NCBI GenBank assembly: GCA_041580375.1
Contig: JBFGDZ010000099.1
Coordinates: 1 to 13,032, forward strand
Length of the DNA: 13,032 nt
Source: JAPUIN01 sp041580375
GTDB lineage: Bacteria > Acidobacteriota > Polarisedimenticolia > Gp22-AA2
Reading direction: 5' to 3'
Shown here: positions 1 to 8,000 of the stretch, one piece after another
Layout of the letters: every line of letters begins with the position of its first letter
How positions within the stretch are numbered: position 1 is the stretch's first letter
The notes under the pieces: generated by a model
The model's input: only the letters and a program-made list of their open reading frames with translations
What the model was told of the DNA's origin: nothing
The model's database searches: none
Translations under genes and position numbers: made by a program

Positions 1-2
1 GC

Positions 3-863
3 CATGGTGATGGCGCGGCCGATGATTACGACGCGTGTCTTTTGGAGTCGGGGCTCGTAGGCACGGTTGCTGTGGATCTGACGACACCCGCCGTTGGAAT
101 GGCTAATTTCTATCTGATCACTGGCAACGGGCCCCTCGGCGAAAGTGGGCTTGGTAGTGCTAGTAGTGGCGCCCCGCGGCTAAACACGAATGGATTCTCC
201 TGTCAACCTGGTTTCGATGTCGCGAGCGTCTCCTTATCTGCCAACCCCGCTCAAATTGTGCTCGCGAGCGGGATCCAAACTCAGCCTGTGACGCTTGTTG
301 CCACTGTCCGCGACAGCTTGGGCGCACCATTGCCTGACAAGGAGGTCCGCTTCACGACAACTTCAGGCGTACTGGATCCTGCTGCTGGGACGCCCGTTGT
401 GACCGACATCAGTGGTAATGCCTACTCGGTATTGACTCAAGCGACGCAGGGGCCAACAATCACGGCGACTTCCGGGGAAGTAACAGCCAGCCTGACGCTG
501 ACCGCTGCGACTGGCCTACTCTCGACCATCACCCTATCGCCGAACAGCATTGTATTCAACAACTGCTCCGATATGCCGCAACTCACTGCAATGGCTCTTG
601 ATCCTGATGGCAACCCGATTCAGGGTGTGTCGATTGAGTTCTACTTCGTGAATCCGGGCACCAGCACGCCACAGGGGTCATTCAACCCCAGCCCAGGGCA
701 GACAGATGCCTTTGGTCAGGTGACGACCACCCTGACTTTCGTCATCAACGACTGTCAGACAAAGTGCGGCAGCGGCAGGACCTGCACCGGTACAATACAG
801 GCTCGGAACATCGGCCAGACCGTGGCCAGCAATACGGTATTTCTGAGCGATGCTGTGCCATAG
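3..863 (+). CDS. C-terminal part of a secreted protein with bacterial Ig-like (Big_1-type) domains; 5' end outside window
   Basis: The frame is open from the left edge, so the TTG at 42 is probably internal and the gene begins outside the window. The first visible residues (HGDGAADDYDAC) resemble an Asp-rich calcium-binding repeat of the thrombospondin type 3 kind. Next comes a stretch ending in FYLITGNGPLGESGLGSAS, a beta-rich segment of a sort I associate with multi-domain exported proteins. After FSCQPGFD two Ig-like modules follow. The first runs from VSLSANP to about LTLTAATG and contains PLPDKEVRFTTTSG and TDISGNA, the usual Big_1/invasin signature of a 'new every turn' strand pattern. 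The second runs from ITLSPNSIVF to the C-terminus, with GNPIQGVSIEFYF and TDAFGQVTTTLTF. Four cysteines near the end (NDCQTKCGSGRTC plus NNCSD) may form disulfides, consistent with export. Composition is lower in GC than the rest of the window. The adhesin or surface-structural role is inferred. Confidence 0.75.
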   Translation, partial: HGDGAADDYDACLLESGLVGTVAVDLTTPAVGMANFYLITGNGPLGESGLGSASSGAPRLNTNGFSCQPGFDVASVSLSANPAQIVLASGIQTQPVTLVATVRDSLGAPLPDKEVRFTTTSGVLDPAAGTPVVTDISGNAYSVLTQATQGPTITATSGEVTASLTLTAATGLLSTITLSPNSIVFNNCSDMPQLTAMALDPDGNPIQGVSIEFYFVNPGTSTPQGSFNPSPGQTDAFGQVTTTLTFVINDCQTKCGSGRTCTGTIQARNIGQTVASNTVFLSDAVP

Positions 864-895
864 AATCACGATCGCAATACCTCTAGCAGGAGGGT

Positions 896-1075
896 TTATT
901 CCTCTGTCTCTTCAATCGGCTGCGGTACATAGACGCGCTTGAGTGGAAGAACCCGCTTGTACTTCGACTCCAGTGCTTCGTAGTGTCCGAGGATCAGTGT
1001 TACTAGTTCGGCTCCATCGATCAGGTGCAGATTACTCTTGCTTCTAGCAAACGCCTTTGCCTGCCGCGTGTAGCT
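896..1075 (-). pseudogene. C-terminal remnant of an Mrr-family restriction endonuclease
   Basis: Read on the - strand, 59 residues from SYTRQAKAFA to the TAA at 896-898 match the end of Mrr-type restriction endonucleases as I know them: an (F/Y)TRxAxxFA helix, then the NLHLIDGAELVTLIL strand-helix that closes the catalytic fold, then a YKRVLPLKRVYVP tail. The nuclease core carrying the metal-binding D...(E/Q)xK residues would lie at higher coordinates and is absent, because ilvD sequence begins at about 1081. The open frame continues by chance to a TTG at 1097-1099, but those extra residues (MARGRALG) are antisense to ilvD and not Mrr-like. It faces the Ig-domain gene tail to tail with 32 bp between the stops. 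As it stands it cannot encode an active nuclease. It could be a genuine relic or an intact gene cut by an assembly error. Confidence 0.7.
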
Positions 1076-2721
1076 GCCTAGGGCCCGACCGCGCGCCAAC
1101 GCGCGCCATGATGAAGGCGGTCGGCTACACCGATGCCGACCTCGAGCGGCCCCTCGTCGGCGTGGCCAACACCTGGATCGAGGTGATGCCGTGCAACATC
1201 CACCTGCGCGATCTGGCGGCGCACGTCAAGAAGGGGATCCGCGAGGCCGGCGGGACGCCGGTCGAGTTCAACACGATCGCCGTCTCGGACGGCGTCAGCA
1301 TGGGGACGGAGGGGATGCGGGCGTCGCTCGTCAGCCGCGAGGTCGTGGCCGACTCGATCGAGCTGGTGGCCCGGGGGCACCTGTTCGACGCCGTCGTCGC
1401 TTTGTGCGGGTGCGACAAGACGATCCCGGGGACGGCGATGGCGCTGGCGCGGCTGGACCTCCCGGGGCTCGTCCTGTACGGCGGGTCGATCGAACCGGGC
1501 CGATTCGAGGGGCGCGACGTGACGATCCAGGACGTCTTCGAGGCGGTCGGCGCGTTCGCGGCGGGCCGCATGGACGGGAAGGCGCTGAAGGCGCTCGAGG
1601 ATCGGGCCTGCCCCGGCGCGGGGGCCTGCGGCGGCCAGTTCACCGCCAACACGATGGCGACGGCGCTGGAGTTTCTGGGGATCTCGCCGATGGGGAGCGC
1701 CGGCGTCCCGGCGACCGACTCTCATAAGAAGGACGTCGCCCGCGAGGCGGGGCGCCTCGTGATGCGCGCGCTTCGGGACGACCTGCGCCCGGCCGCGATC
1801 CTGACGAGGCCAGCGTTCGAGAACGCGATCGCCTCGGTCGCAGCGACGGGCGGATCGACCAACGGCGTGCTGCACCTGCTGGCGCTCAGCCGCGAGGCGG
1901 GCGTCCCCCTGACGATCGACGACTTCGATCGGATCAGCGCCCGCACGCCGCTGCTGGCCGACCTGAAGCCGGGCGGCCGGTTTGTCGCCAACGACATGCA
2001 GCGCGCCGGCGGCACCCGGCTTCTGGCGCGCCGCCTCATCGACGCGAAGGTCCTTCACGAAGCCGCCCGCACCGTGAGCGGCGGCACGATCGGCGAGGAG
2101 GCGGCGCGCGCCCGGGAGGCGAAGGGGCAGGATGTGATCCGACCGCTCGCGAATCCCCTGCGGCCGACCGGAGGGCTCGTGATCCTGAAGGGCAGCCTGG
2201 CGCCGGAGGGGTGCGTCGTGAAGGTGGCGGGACACGCGCGGCTGAAGCACCGGGGACCGGCGCGGGTGTTCGACCGCGAGGAGGACGCCTTCCGCGCCGT
2301 GCAGGAGCGGCGCATCCGGGACGGCGACGTCGTCGTCATCCGCTACGAGGGGCCGCGCGGCGGGCCCGGCATGCGCGAGATGCTGGGCGTGACGGCCGCC
2401 ATCGTCGGCCAGGGTCTCGGCGAGAAGGTCGCGCTGCTGACCGACGGCCGCTTCTCCGGCGCGACCCACGGCCTGATGGCGGGGCACGTGTCCCCCGAGG
2501 CGGCCCGGGGCGGACCGATCGCCGCCGTGCGCGACGGCGACATGATCGCGTTCGACGTCGAGGCGCGCCGTCTCGACCTGGATCTCCCGCGGGAGGAGAT
2601 CGAGACACGGCTGCGATCGTGGAGGGCGCCCGCGCCCCGCTACGCGAGCGGGGTGTTCGCCAAGTACGCGCGACTCGTCGGTTCGGCCAGCGAGGGGGCG
2701 ATCACGGGGGGCGGCGTATGA
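1057..2721 (+). CDS. ilvD: Dihydroxy-acid dehydratase, missing its native N-terminus
   Basis: The enzyme removes water from 2,3-dihydroxy acids to give the 2-keto acids of valine, isoleucine and pantothenate synthesis, in the cytoplasm. Numbering from the TTG at 1057, IlvD homology starts at Gly9 (GPDRAPTRAMMKAVGYTD). Cluster-binding cysteines are in MPCNIHL (C46), CGCDKTIPG (C119) and GACGGQFTAN (C191), the three-cysteine pattern of the [2Fe-2S] class. VSDGVSMGTEGM lies near residues 77-88. The second ILVD/EDD signature is TDGRFSGATHGLMAGHVSPE, and the C-terminus ends KYARLVGSASEGAITGGG as expected. Family members usually have about 8-12 more residues ahead of GPDRAP. The eight upstream residues here (MPAACSCL) are not IlvD-like and no Shine-Dalgarno precedes 1057, so the native start was lost at the breakpoint. 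The first ATG (1108) would remove conserved residues. The stop overlaps the next gene by ATGA. Relatives acting on sugar acids share the fold, but the motifs favour IlvD. Confidence 0.9.
   Translation: MPAACSCLGPDRAPTRAMMKAVGYTDADLERPLVGVANTWIEVMPCNIHLRDLAAHVKKGIREAGGTPVEFNTIAVSDGVSMGTEGMRASLVSREVVADSIELVARGHLFDAVVALCGCDKTIPGTAMALARLDLPGLVLYGGSIEPGRFEGRDVTIQDVFEAVGAFAAGRMDGKALKALEDRACPGAGACGGQFTANTMATALEFLGISPMGSAGVPATDSHKKDVAREAGRLVMRALRDDLRPAAILTRPAFENAIASVAATGGSTNGVLHLLALSREAGVPLTIDDFDRISARTPLLADLKPGGRFVANDMQRAGGTRLLARRLIDAKVLHEAARTVSGGTIGEEAARAREAKGQDVIRPLANPLRPTGGLVILKGSLAPEGCVVKVAGHARLKHRGPARVFDREEDAFRAVQERRIRDGDVVVIRYEGPRGGPGMREMLGVTAAIVGQGLGEKVALLTDGRFSGATHGLMAGHVSPEAARGGPIAAVRDGDMIAFDVEARRLDLDLPREEIETRLRSWRAPAPRYASGVFAKYARLVGSASEGAITGGGV
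1076..1082. other. Breakpoint: truncated mrr joined to truncated ilvD
   Basis: The last Mrr-like codon on the - strand is at 1073-1075 and the first IlvD-like codon on the + strand (Gly of GPDRAPTR) is at 1081. Both genes lose their 5' portions at this point. GC rises from roughly 50-60% on the left to 67% or more on the right. The junction reads GCCTAGGG. I see no transposase, inverted-repeat end, target duplication, tRNA or att-like core, so a simple insertion-sequence event is not supported. Confidence 0.65.
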
Positions 2722-4808
2722 CGGTCGCGGCCGGACCGATCCGGGGAGCGCGGCTGAAGCCCGGGATCGACCCCGGGTCGATCGGCGCTCCGGGCGCCGC
2801 GCGGGGATCGGAGGGCGAGCGAGAGACGGCCGGCGCGGCGCGTCGGGCGGGAGGCGAAGCCCCGCGCGTCATCCGCGGCCGCGCCCTGATCGTCTGGGAC
2901 CCGGACCGGCCGGGGCGCAAGCGGGACGCCATCGACACCGATCAGATCACCCCCTCCGCCGACTGCGTCTCCGAGAGCCTCGAGCGGCTGGACGAGCGCT
3001 GGAAAGCGGGCGCGTTCCGGCACCTGATGCCCGACTTCCGCGAGCGGGTGCGCCGCGGAGAGACGTTTCTCGTCGCCGGCGACCGCTTCGCCATCGGATC
3101 GTCGCGCGAGATGTCGCCCGCGGGGCTGAAGGGGATCGCCGAGGAGGCGGGTCGCGAGATGGTGATCGTCTGCGGCGCCGGCATGGGGGACATCTTCCGC
3201 CGCAACGCGATCAACCTGGGGCTGCACGTCGCGCAGTGCCCGGAGGCGGTGGAGGAGGCGCGCGACGGCGACGAGTTCACCTTCGACACGGCGACCCGCG
3301 TCATCGCCAACGTGACGCGGGGGCGGACCTACATCCCGCTGCCCTTGAGCGACAAGGAGGACGAGATCCAGAAGAGCGGCGGGATCTTCGCCGTGGGGCG
3401 CCGGGAGTTCCCCGAGTCGGTCCGCCGCGCGCCGCGCATCGTCTTCCCCGACCCGGACGAGGCCCGCGCGATGACCGTGGCGCAGCAGATCGTCATGGCC
3501 CACCGCGTCGATCGCGACGCCGCGGTGCGGCCCGGCGCGACCCTCCGCGTGTACGCCGATCTTCTGCCCGCGTCCGACGGCACGTCGCCGTTCGCCATCC
3601 ACACCTTCAACCGGATCACCGGCGGCCGAACGATCCATCCGCGGCAGGCGGCGATGGTGAGCGACCACTTCGTCTTCACCGGCATGGACGCGGACGATCG
3701 CCAGACGGCGATCTCGCTCCAGTTCGCGCGGGAGCACGGCATCGAGAAGCCCTATTACGCCGCGCCGGGGGACGGCATCTTCCACTTCTACCTCCCCGAG
3801 CAGGGGCTCGTCGTGCCGGGCGGGTTCTACCCGGGCGGGGACAGCCACAGCCGCGCCTACGGCGCCTACGGCGCGGTCGGCATCGGCGTCGGCAGCACGA
3901 CGATCGGCTTCGGCTGGTCGACGGGATACGTCTATTTCACGCTCGCCCCCCAGCGGCGCGTCGTCTTCGACGGCGTCCTGCAGCCGTGGGTGACGGGGAA
4001 GGACATCGTCCTGGAGCTGCTGCGCCGCTGGGGAGGGGAGCAGGCGGGCGGCATGGGGGTCCAGTTCGCCGACGCCCGCGCGCAGCTGCCGATGACCTAC
4101 CGCAACACGATCGCCAACATGATGGCCGAAGCGGAGGCACAGAACGGCCTCTTCCCGCAGGACGCGATCACCGAGGCGTGGTACCGCGAGCGCGGCATCC
4201 CCCTGCCGTACCCGCGCCTGGCGCCGGGGCCTCACGCGCGCTTCGAGCGCGACGAGACGCTGGATCTCGGCGGCGTCGTCCCGATGATCGCGCGGCCGTT
4301 CAGCCCCGGGAACGCGTTGCCGGCGGAGGAGGTCGCGCGCGAGCGGATCACCTTCGACAAGGCGCTGATCGGCTCGTGCACCAACGGCTCCTACGACGAC
4401 CTGCTGGGCGCCGCCCTCGTCCTGCGGGCCGCCCGCCGTGCGGGACACGAGCGCGCGGCGCGTTCGATCGACTTCCTCGTCTTCCCGGGCAGCGGGACGG
4501 TGCGGAGCGCCATCGAGCGGCCCGAGAGGCGCCTGGAGGGGGAGTCGATCGCAGAGGTGTTCCGGCGGGCCGGGGGCAGCGTGCGCGAGTCGTGGTGCGG
4601 ACCCTGCTTCGGGCAGGGTCCGGACGCCCTCAAGCCGGGGCAGCGCGCCATCACGTCGTTCAACCGCAACTGGCAGAACCGCATGGGCGTCGGCGGCGAG
4701 GGGTACCTGGCCAGCCCGGCCGTCGTCGCCGCGTCGGCCCTCGCCGGGTACATGGCCCCCCCCTCCGAGATCGGCCTGGCCTGGGATCCGTCCGCGTTCG
4801 GCGTCTAG
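2718..4808 (+). CDS. Aconitase/isopropylmalate isomerase superfamily protein, swivel domain before iron-sulfur core
   Basis: This 696-residue cytosolic hydro-lyase joins two modules usually encoded as LeuD and LeuC, in the order D then C. Residues about 50-235 form the swivel domain, with DTDQITPSADC at 73-83 and GSSRE at 127-131 (Ser128, Ser129 and Arg130 correspond to the aconitase SSR catalytic and substrate residues). Residues about 250-690 form the core: SDHFVFTG (D316, H317), GGDSHSRAYGAYGAVG (H377), GSCTNGSYDDL (C554), WCGPCFGQG (C627, C630) and SFNRNWQNRMG. The three [4Fe-4S] cysteines are all present. Aconitase B also puts the swivel before the core, but this protein lacks a HEAT-like domain. 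The first roughly 50 residues are Ala/Gly/Arg-rich with no recognised fold; I see no ATG, GTG or TTG start inside that stretch, so 2718 is kept. ATGA overlap with ilvD implies translational coupling. Isopropylmalate isomerase is attractive next to ilvD, but aconitase, methylisocitrate or another hydroxy-acid substrate cannot be excluded. Confidence 0.85.
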   Translation: MTVAAGPIRGARLKPGIDPGSIGAPGAARGSEGERETAGAARRAGGEAPRVIRGRALIVWDPDRPGRKRDAIDTDQITPSADCVSESLERLDERWKAGAFRHLMPDFRERVRRGETFLVAGDRFAIGSSREMSPAGLKGIAEEAGREMVIVCGAGMGDIFRRNAINLGLHVAQCPEAVEEARDGDEFTFDTATRVIANVTRGRTYIPLPLSDKEDEIQKSGGIFAVGRREFPESVRRAPRIVFPDPDEARAMTVAQQIVMAHRVDRDAAVRPGATLRVYADLLPASDGTSPFAIHTFNRITGGRTIHPRQAAMVSDHFVFTGMDADDRQTAISLQFAREHGIEKPYYAAPGDGIFHFYLPEQGLVVPGGFYPGGDSHSRAYGAYGAVGIGVGSTTIGFGWSTGYVYFTLAPQRRVVFDGVLQPWVTGKDIVLELLRRWGGEQAGGMGVQFADARAQLPMTYRNTIANMMAEAEAQNGLFPQDAITEAWYRERGIPLPYPRLAPGPHARFERDETLDLGGVVPMIARPFSPGNALPAEEVARERITFDKALIGSCTNGSYDDLLGAALVLRAARRAGHERAARSIDFLVFPGSGTVRSAIERPERRLEGESIAEVFRRAGGSVRESWCGPCFGQGPDALKPGQRAITSFNRNWQNRMGVGGEGYLASPAVVAASALAGYMAPPSEIGLAWDPSAFGV
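2765..2783. repeat. Perfect inverted repeat, 9-bp arms around one base
   Basis: GATCGACCC-C-GGGTCGATC lies 47 bases inside the aconitase-family gene, in its low-complexity N-terminal extension. As RNA it could form a 7-bp stem with a CCCGG loop just after the start codon. As DNA it is an operator-like palindrome. It encodes the echoing residues IDPGSI, so a simple codon-bias explanation is also possible. Confidence 0.6.
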
Positions 4809-4810
4809 GA

Positions 4811-4885
4811 GCCCGTCCAAGTCCGAAAACGTCATCCGGCGCGCCCCCTGCGCGCCGCAGAATCGTTGACTGACGGGCCTTTTCT
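4811..4885 (+). terminator. Nested hairpin with short T run after the aconitase-family gene
   Basis: An outer stem GCCCGTC (4811-4817) pairs with GACGGGC (4872-4878). It encloses a perfect 8-bp hairpin, CGGCGCGC (4837-4844), loop CCCCT, GCGCGCCG (4850-4857). TTTTCT follows at 4880-4885. It begins two bases after the stop codon and lies before a promoter-like sequence, so it probably ends the ilvD-aconitase transcript. The T run is short and the outer stem has long unpaired arms, so strength is uncertain. Confidence 0.4.
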
Positions 4886-4909
4886 CGAAGCGCCAGAAAT
4901 CCGACGCAT

Positions 4910-4938
4910 TTGAATTCGATCCCTCGCGCGAACATATT
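4910..4938 (+). promoter_or_regulatory. Sigma70-like promoter for the hybrid histidine kinase
   Basis: TTGAAT (4910-4915) and CATATT (4933-4938) are separated by exactly 17 bp, each matching four of six consensus bases. They lie in an AT-richer island of an otherwise very GC-rich region, about 70 bp upstream of the kinase start and after the candidate terminator. Another -35-like TTGACT at 4866 has no partner -10 at a suitable distance. Confidence 0.45.
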
Positions 4939-5006
4939 TGGGAGCGGACGCGTGTCGCCCGCCGCCACCGCGGCGGGGGATCCACGAAGGAGAGGACCAT
5001 TCCGGG

Positions 5007-8000
5007 ATGGGCGAGATGAGCGCAGGAGCGGCGGCCCCGGGCCCGCACGGCGCGGGGCATCAGGAGGGCGGGCTCGGCCCCGACGACATCGCCCGCATCA
5101 TGGAGCGGCTGGGCGAGGGGGCGATCCTCGTCGATCTCCTCAGCCGCGCCGTCCTCAAGGCGAACGAGCAGTTCTACCGCATGAGCCGGTTCACCGCCGA
5201 GGATCTGTCGAAGATCAGCCTCGCGCGGCTGCACGATCTGGCGGACCTGGAGCGGATTCTCCAGAACGCGCACGATCCCGTGCGGTCGGGGGAGATCCTG
5301 AAGGACATGACCGTCTCCGGACGGGACGGAGCGCTGTTCGCGGCGGACGTCAGGGTGACCTCCTTCGCCCACGGCGAGAGCGCCCTCGTGCTGCTCACGT
5401 ATCATGCCCCGTCGAGAGAGGAGGCCCCGGAGAAGACGGCGCGGGACGCGGGCGCGACGCCGCAGCCGGCGACGCCCGCCTCGCTCCCGGCCTTCACGCA
5501 GAGGCTCGCCTCCGTGCGCGAGAGGGACGATCTCTGCCGCGTCCTCGTCGAGGCGTCGGCGGCGCTGATGGGCGCGGAGGCGATCCTGCTGATCGTGCAG
5601 CGCGGTTCCCAGCCCGGAACCGAGACCATCGCGTCGTCCGGATTCCCGCCGCCGGCGGAGGAGGCCGCCGGACGCTGGCTCGCCCAGCAGGTGACGAGCG
5701 GGCTCCTGTCGCCCGAGCGCCCGCGCGTCATCGAGTCGCTCGCGAGCGAGGAGGGGATCCGGACGGTGAACGGCGCGCTGCCCGACTCGAAGATCCGGGC
5801 GCTGGTGATCCTCCCCTTCGAGAGCGACGGGCGCCTGCTGGGGGCTTGGGCGCTCGGCTATCCGGAGGCCGGGAGGGCGCGGACCTGCGACCTTCACCTC
5901 GGCCGGACCCTCGCGGCGCACGTCGCGGGGACGGCCGCCGGCGTTCTCGTGCTGGAGCGCACGCGCAGGGAGAAGAGCCACCACGAGGTGCTCAACCGGA
6001 TCATCTCGTGGCTGAGGGGCCCCCTCGATCTGAACGGCATCCTGGCCTCGCTGTGCGCCGAGCTGTCCCGGGCGCTGGAGGCGGACCGCTGCATCATCCT
6101 CGTCGCCGAGGGAGGCGGGGAGGAGGCGGGCGCCAAGCTGCGGGTGGAGGCCGAGTTCTGTGGCGGTGAGAGGCCGCCCCTGAAGCCGAAGGGGTCGATC
6201 GCGTTCGGAGCGTCGTCCCTCGGCTCCGCCGTGCTCTACTCGAAGGGCCCGCTCGCCGTCGAGGACGTCACGATGCGCGCCGATCTCACCGAGGACGGCG
6301 GGGAGGCGATCCGCCGCTTCGACCTGCGCGGATTCATCATGGCGAAGATCGTCTCGCGGCAGGAGGTGATCGGCCTGGTGGCGGTGGGGCGATCGGCGCA
6401 GCCCCGTCCGTGGACGGCCGAGGAGGTCGACCTGGTGCGCGCCGTCGCGGACCACGCGGCCATCACGATGGAGACGGGCCGTCTGGCCCAGGCGAGCCAG
6501 GAGCGCGCCGCGCAGATCGAGCGCGAGCGGCGCGAGTGGGAGCGCACCTTCGACGCCATCCCGGACATGCTGTCGATCCATGACGGATACGGACGCATGC
6601 TGCGGGCGAACCTCGCGCTGCAGGTGCGCCTGGGAGGCGATCCCCGCCGGTTCGCGGGCCGGACCTGCACCGAGATCCTCGAGATCGTCATGGGGCAGTC
6701 GAGCGGCTGTCCCCACGAAGAGGCGCAGCGCTCGCGCCGCGCCATCGTCCGCGAGGTGCAGGGCGAGCTGGGCGTCTTCTCCCTCACGGCGATCCCCTGC
6801 TTCGACGCCTCGGGGAAGTGCCTCTACATCATCCACGTGGCCAAGGAGATCACGGAGGAGAAGCAGATCCGCGAGCAGCTCCTGCAGACGGAGAAGATGG
6901 CCGCCGTGGGGAACCTCGTCTCGGGCGTGGCGCACGAGCTGAACAACCCGCTCGCGGGCGTCATCGGCTTCTCGGAGATCCTGCTCGAGAAGGAGGACGA
7001 GGGCAAGAGGAAGAAGACGATCGAGCGCATCCGGGACGAGGGGGAGCGCGCCTCGCGCATCGTGCGCAACCTGTTGACCTTCGCGCGCAAGCACAAACCC
7101 GAGAGCAGCATGACGGACATCAACTCGGTGATCGGAAGAACGCTCGAGCTGCGCGCCTACGATCTGAGGGTCAACAAGATCAAGGTCGTGACCGAGTTGA
7201 GCCAGGACCTGCCGCGGACTCTCGCAGACCCGAACCAGCTGCTGCAGGTGTTCATGAACATCGTCACCAACGCCGAGCAGGCGATGCGGGAGGCCCACGG
7301 CAAGGGGACGCTGACCATCCGATCCACCGTCGCGGACGGGGTCATCCGGCTGACGTTCGAGGACGACGGCCCCGGCATCCCGCCGGAGCACCTGAAGAAG
7401 GTGTTCGATCCGTTCTTCACGACGAAAGAGGTGGGCAAGGGGACCGGTCTCGGACTGTCGATCTGCCACGGGATCATCAAGGAGCACAACGGAACCATCG
7501 GAGCGACGAGCGCCGAGGGACAGGGCACGGTCTTCACCCTCGATCTGCCGATCGCGACGGGCCCCGAGATCCGGGCCGAGGTCCGCCGATCCGCGGCGGC
7601 GATCAAGGCGCCCCCCTCCAGCATTCTCGTCGTCGACGACGAGCTCGCGGTGCGGGAGATGATGCGCGACGCCCTCACCGCACGCGGCCACCGCGTCGAC
7701 GTCGTGGAGAGCGGCCAGGGCGCCCTCGACGCCGTCCGCAGGCAGCGGTACGACGCCATCGTGAGCGATCTCAAGATGCCCGAGATGGACGGCCGCGAGC
7801 TGTTCGAACGTCTCATGAAGGATCACCCGGACCTCGCCGGCCGGACGGTGTTCACCTCGGGGGACACGGTCTCGGACGAGACGCGCAGCTTCTTCGAGAA
7901 ATCCGGACGTCCGTACATCCTCAAACCGTTCAAAGTCCAGGACATGATCGAGAGCGTCGAGCGGGTCATCGTCGACGCCTCCCCGCCGGACGGACGGCGG

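Noticed and set aside
879..900. Shared terminator between the Ig-domain gene and the Mrr remnant (CCTC-N6-GAGG then TTTATT)
   Set aside because: The stem is only four base pairs and AT-rich in the loop, too weak to call, although the tail-to-tail position would suit it.
1076..1100. Mobile-element end or att site at the breakpoint
   Set aside because: The CCTAGG hexamer and the GCGCGCC repeats nearby are short and GC-biased. No integrase, transposase, tRNA or terminal inverted repeat is visible on either side.
1078..2487. Long - strand open frame opposite ilvD
   Set aside because: Low-complexity Arg/His/Ala product, no recognisable motif, and the opposite strand is a clear IlvD; a GC-driven shadow.
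2211..2717. Upstream in-frame extension of the aconitase-family gene into ilvD
   Set aside because: The residues are an Arg/Gly-rich out-of-frame reading of ilvD. The ATG at 2718 overlapping the ilvD stop is the natural start.
4866..4871. TTGACT as the kinase promoter -35
   Set aside because: No acceptable -10 lies 15-19 bp downstream; the pair at 4910 and 4933 fits better.
4938..5006. TTG start at 4938 for the histidine kinase
   Set aside because: It overlaps the candidate -10 element, has no Shine-Dalgarno and adds Pro/Arg residues with no domain; ATG 5007 is better placed.
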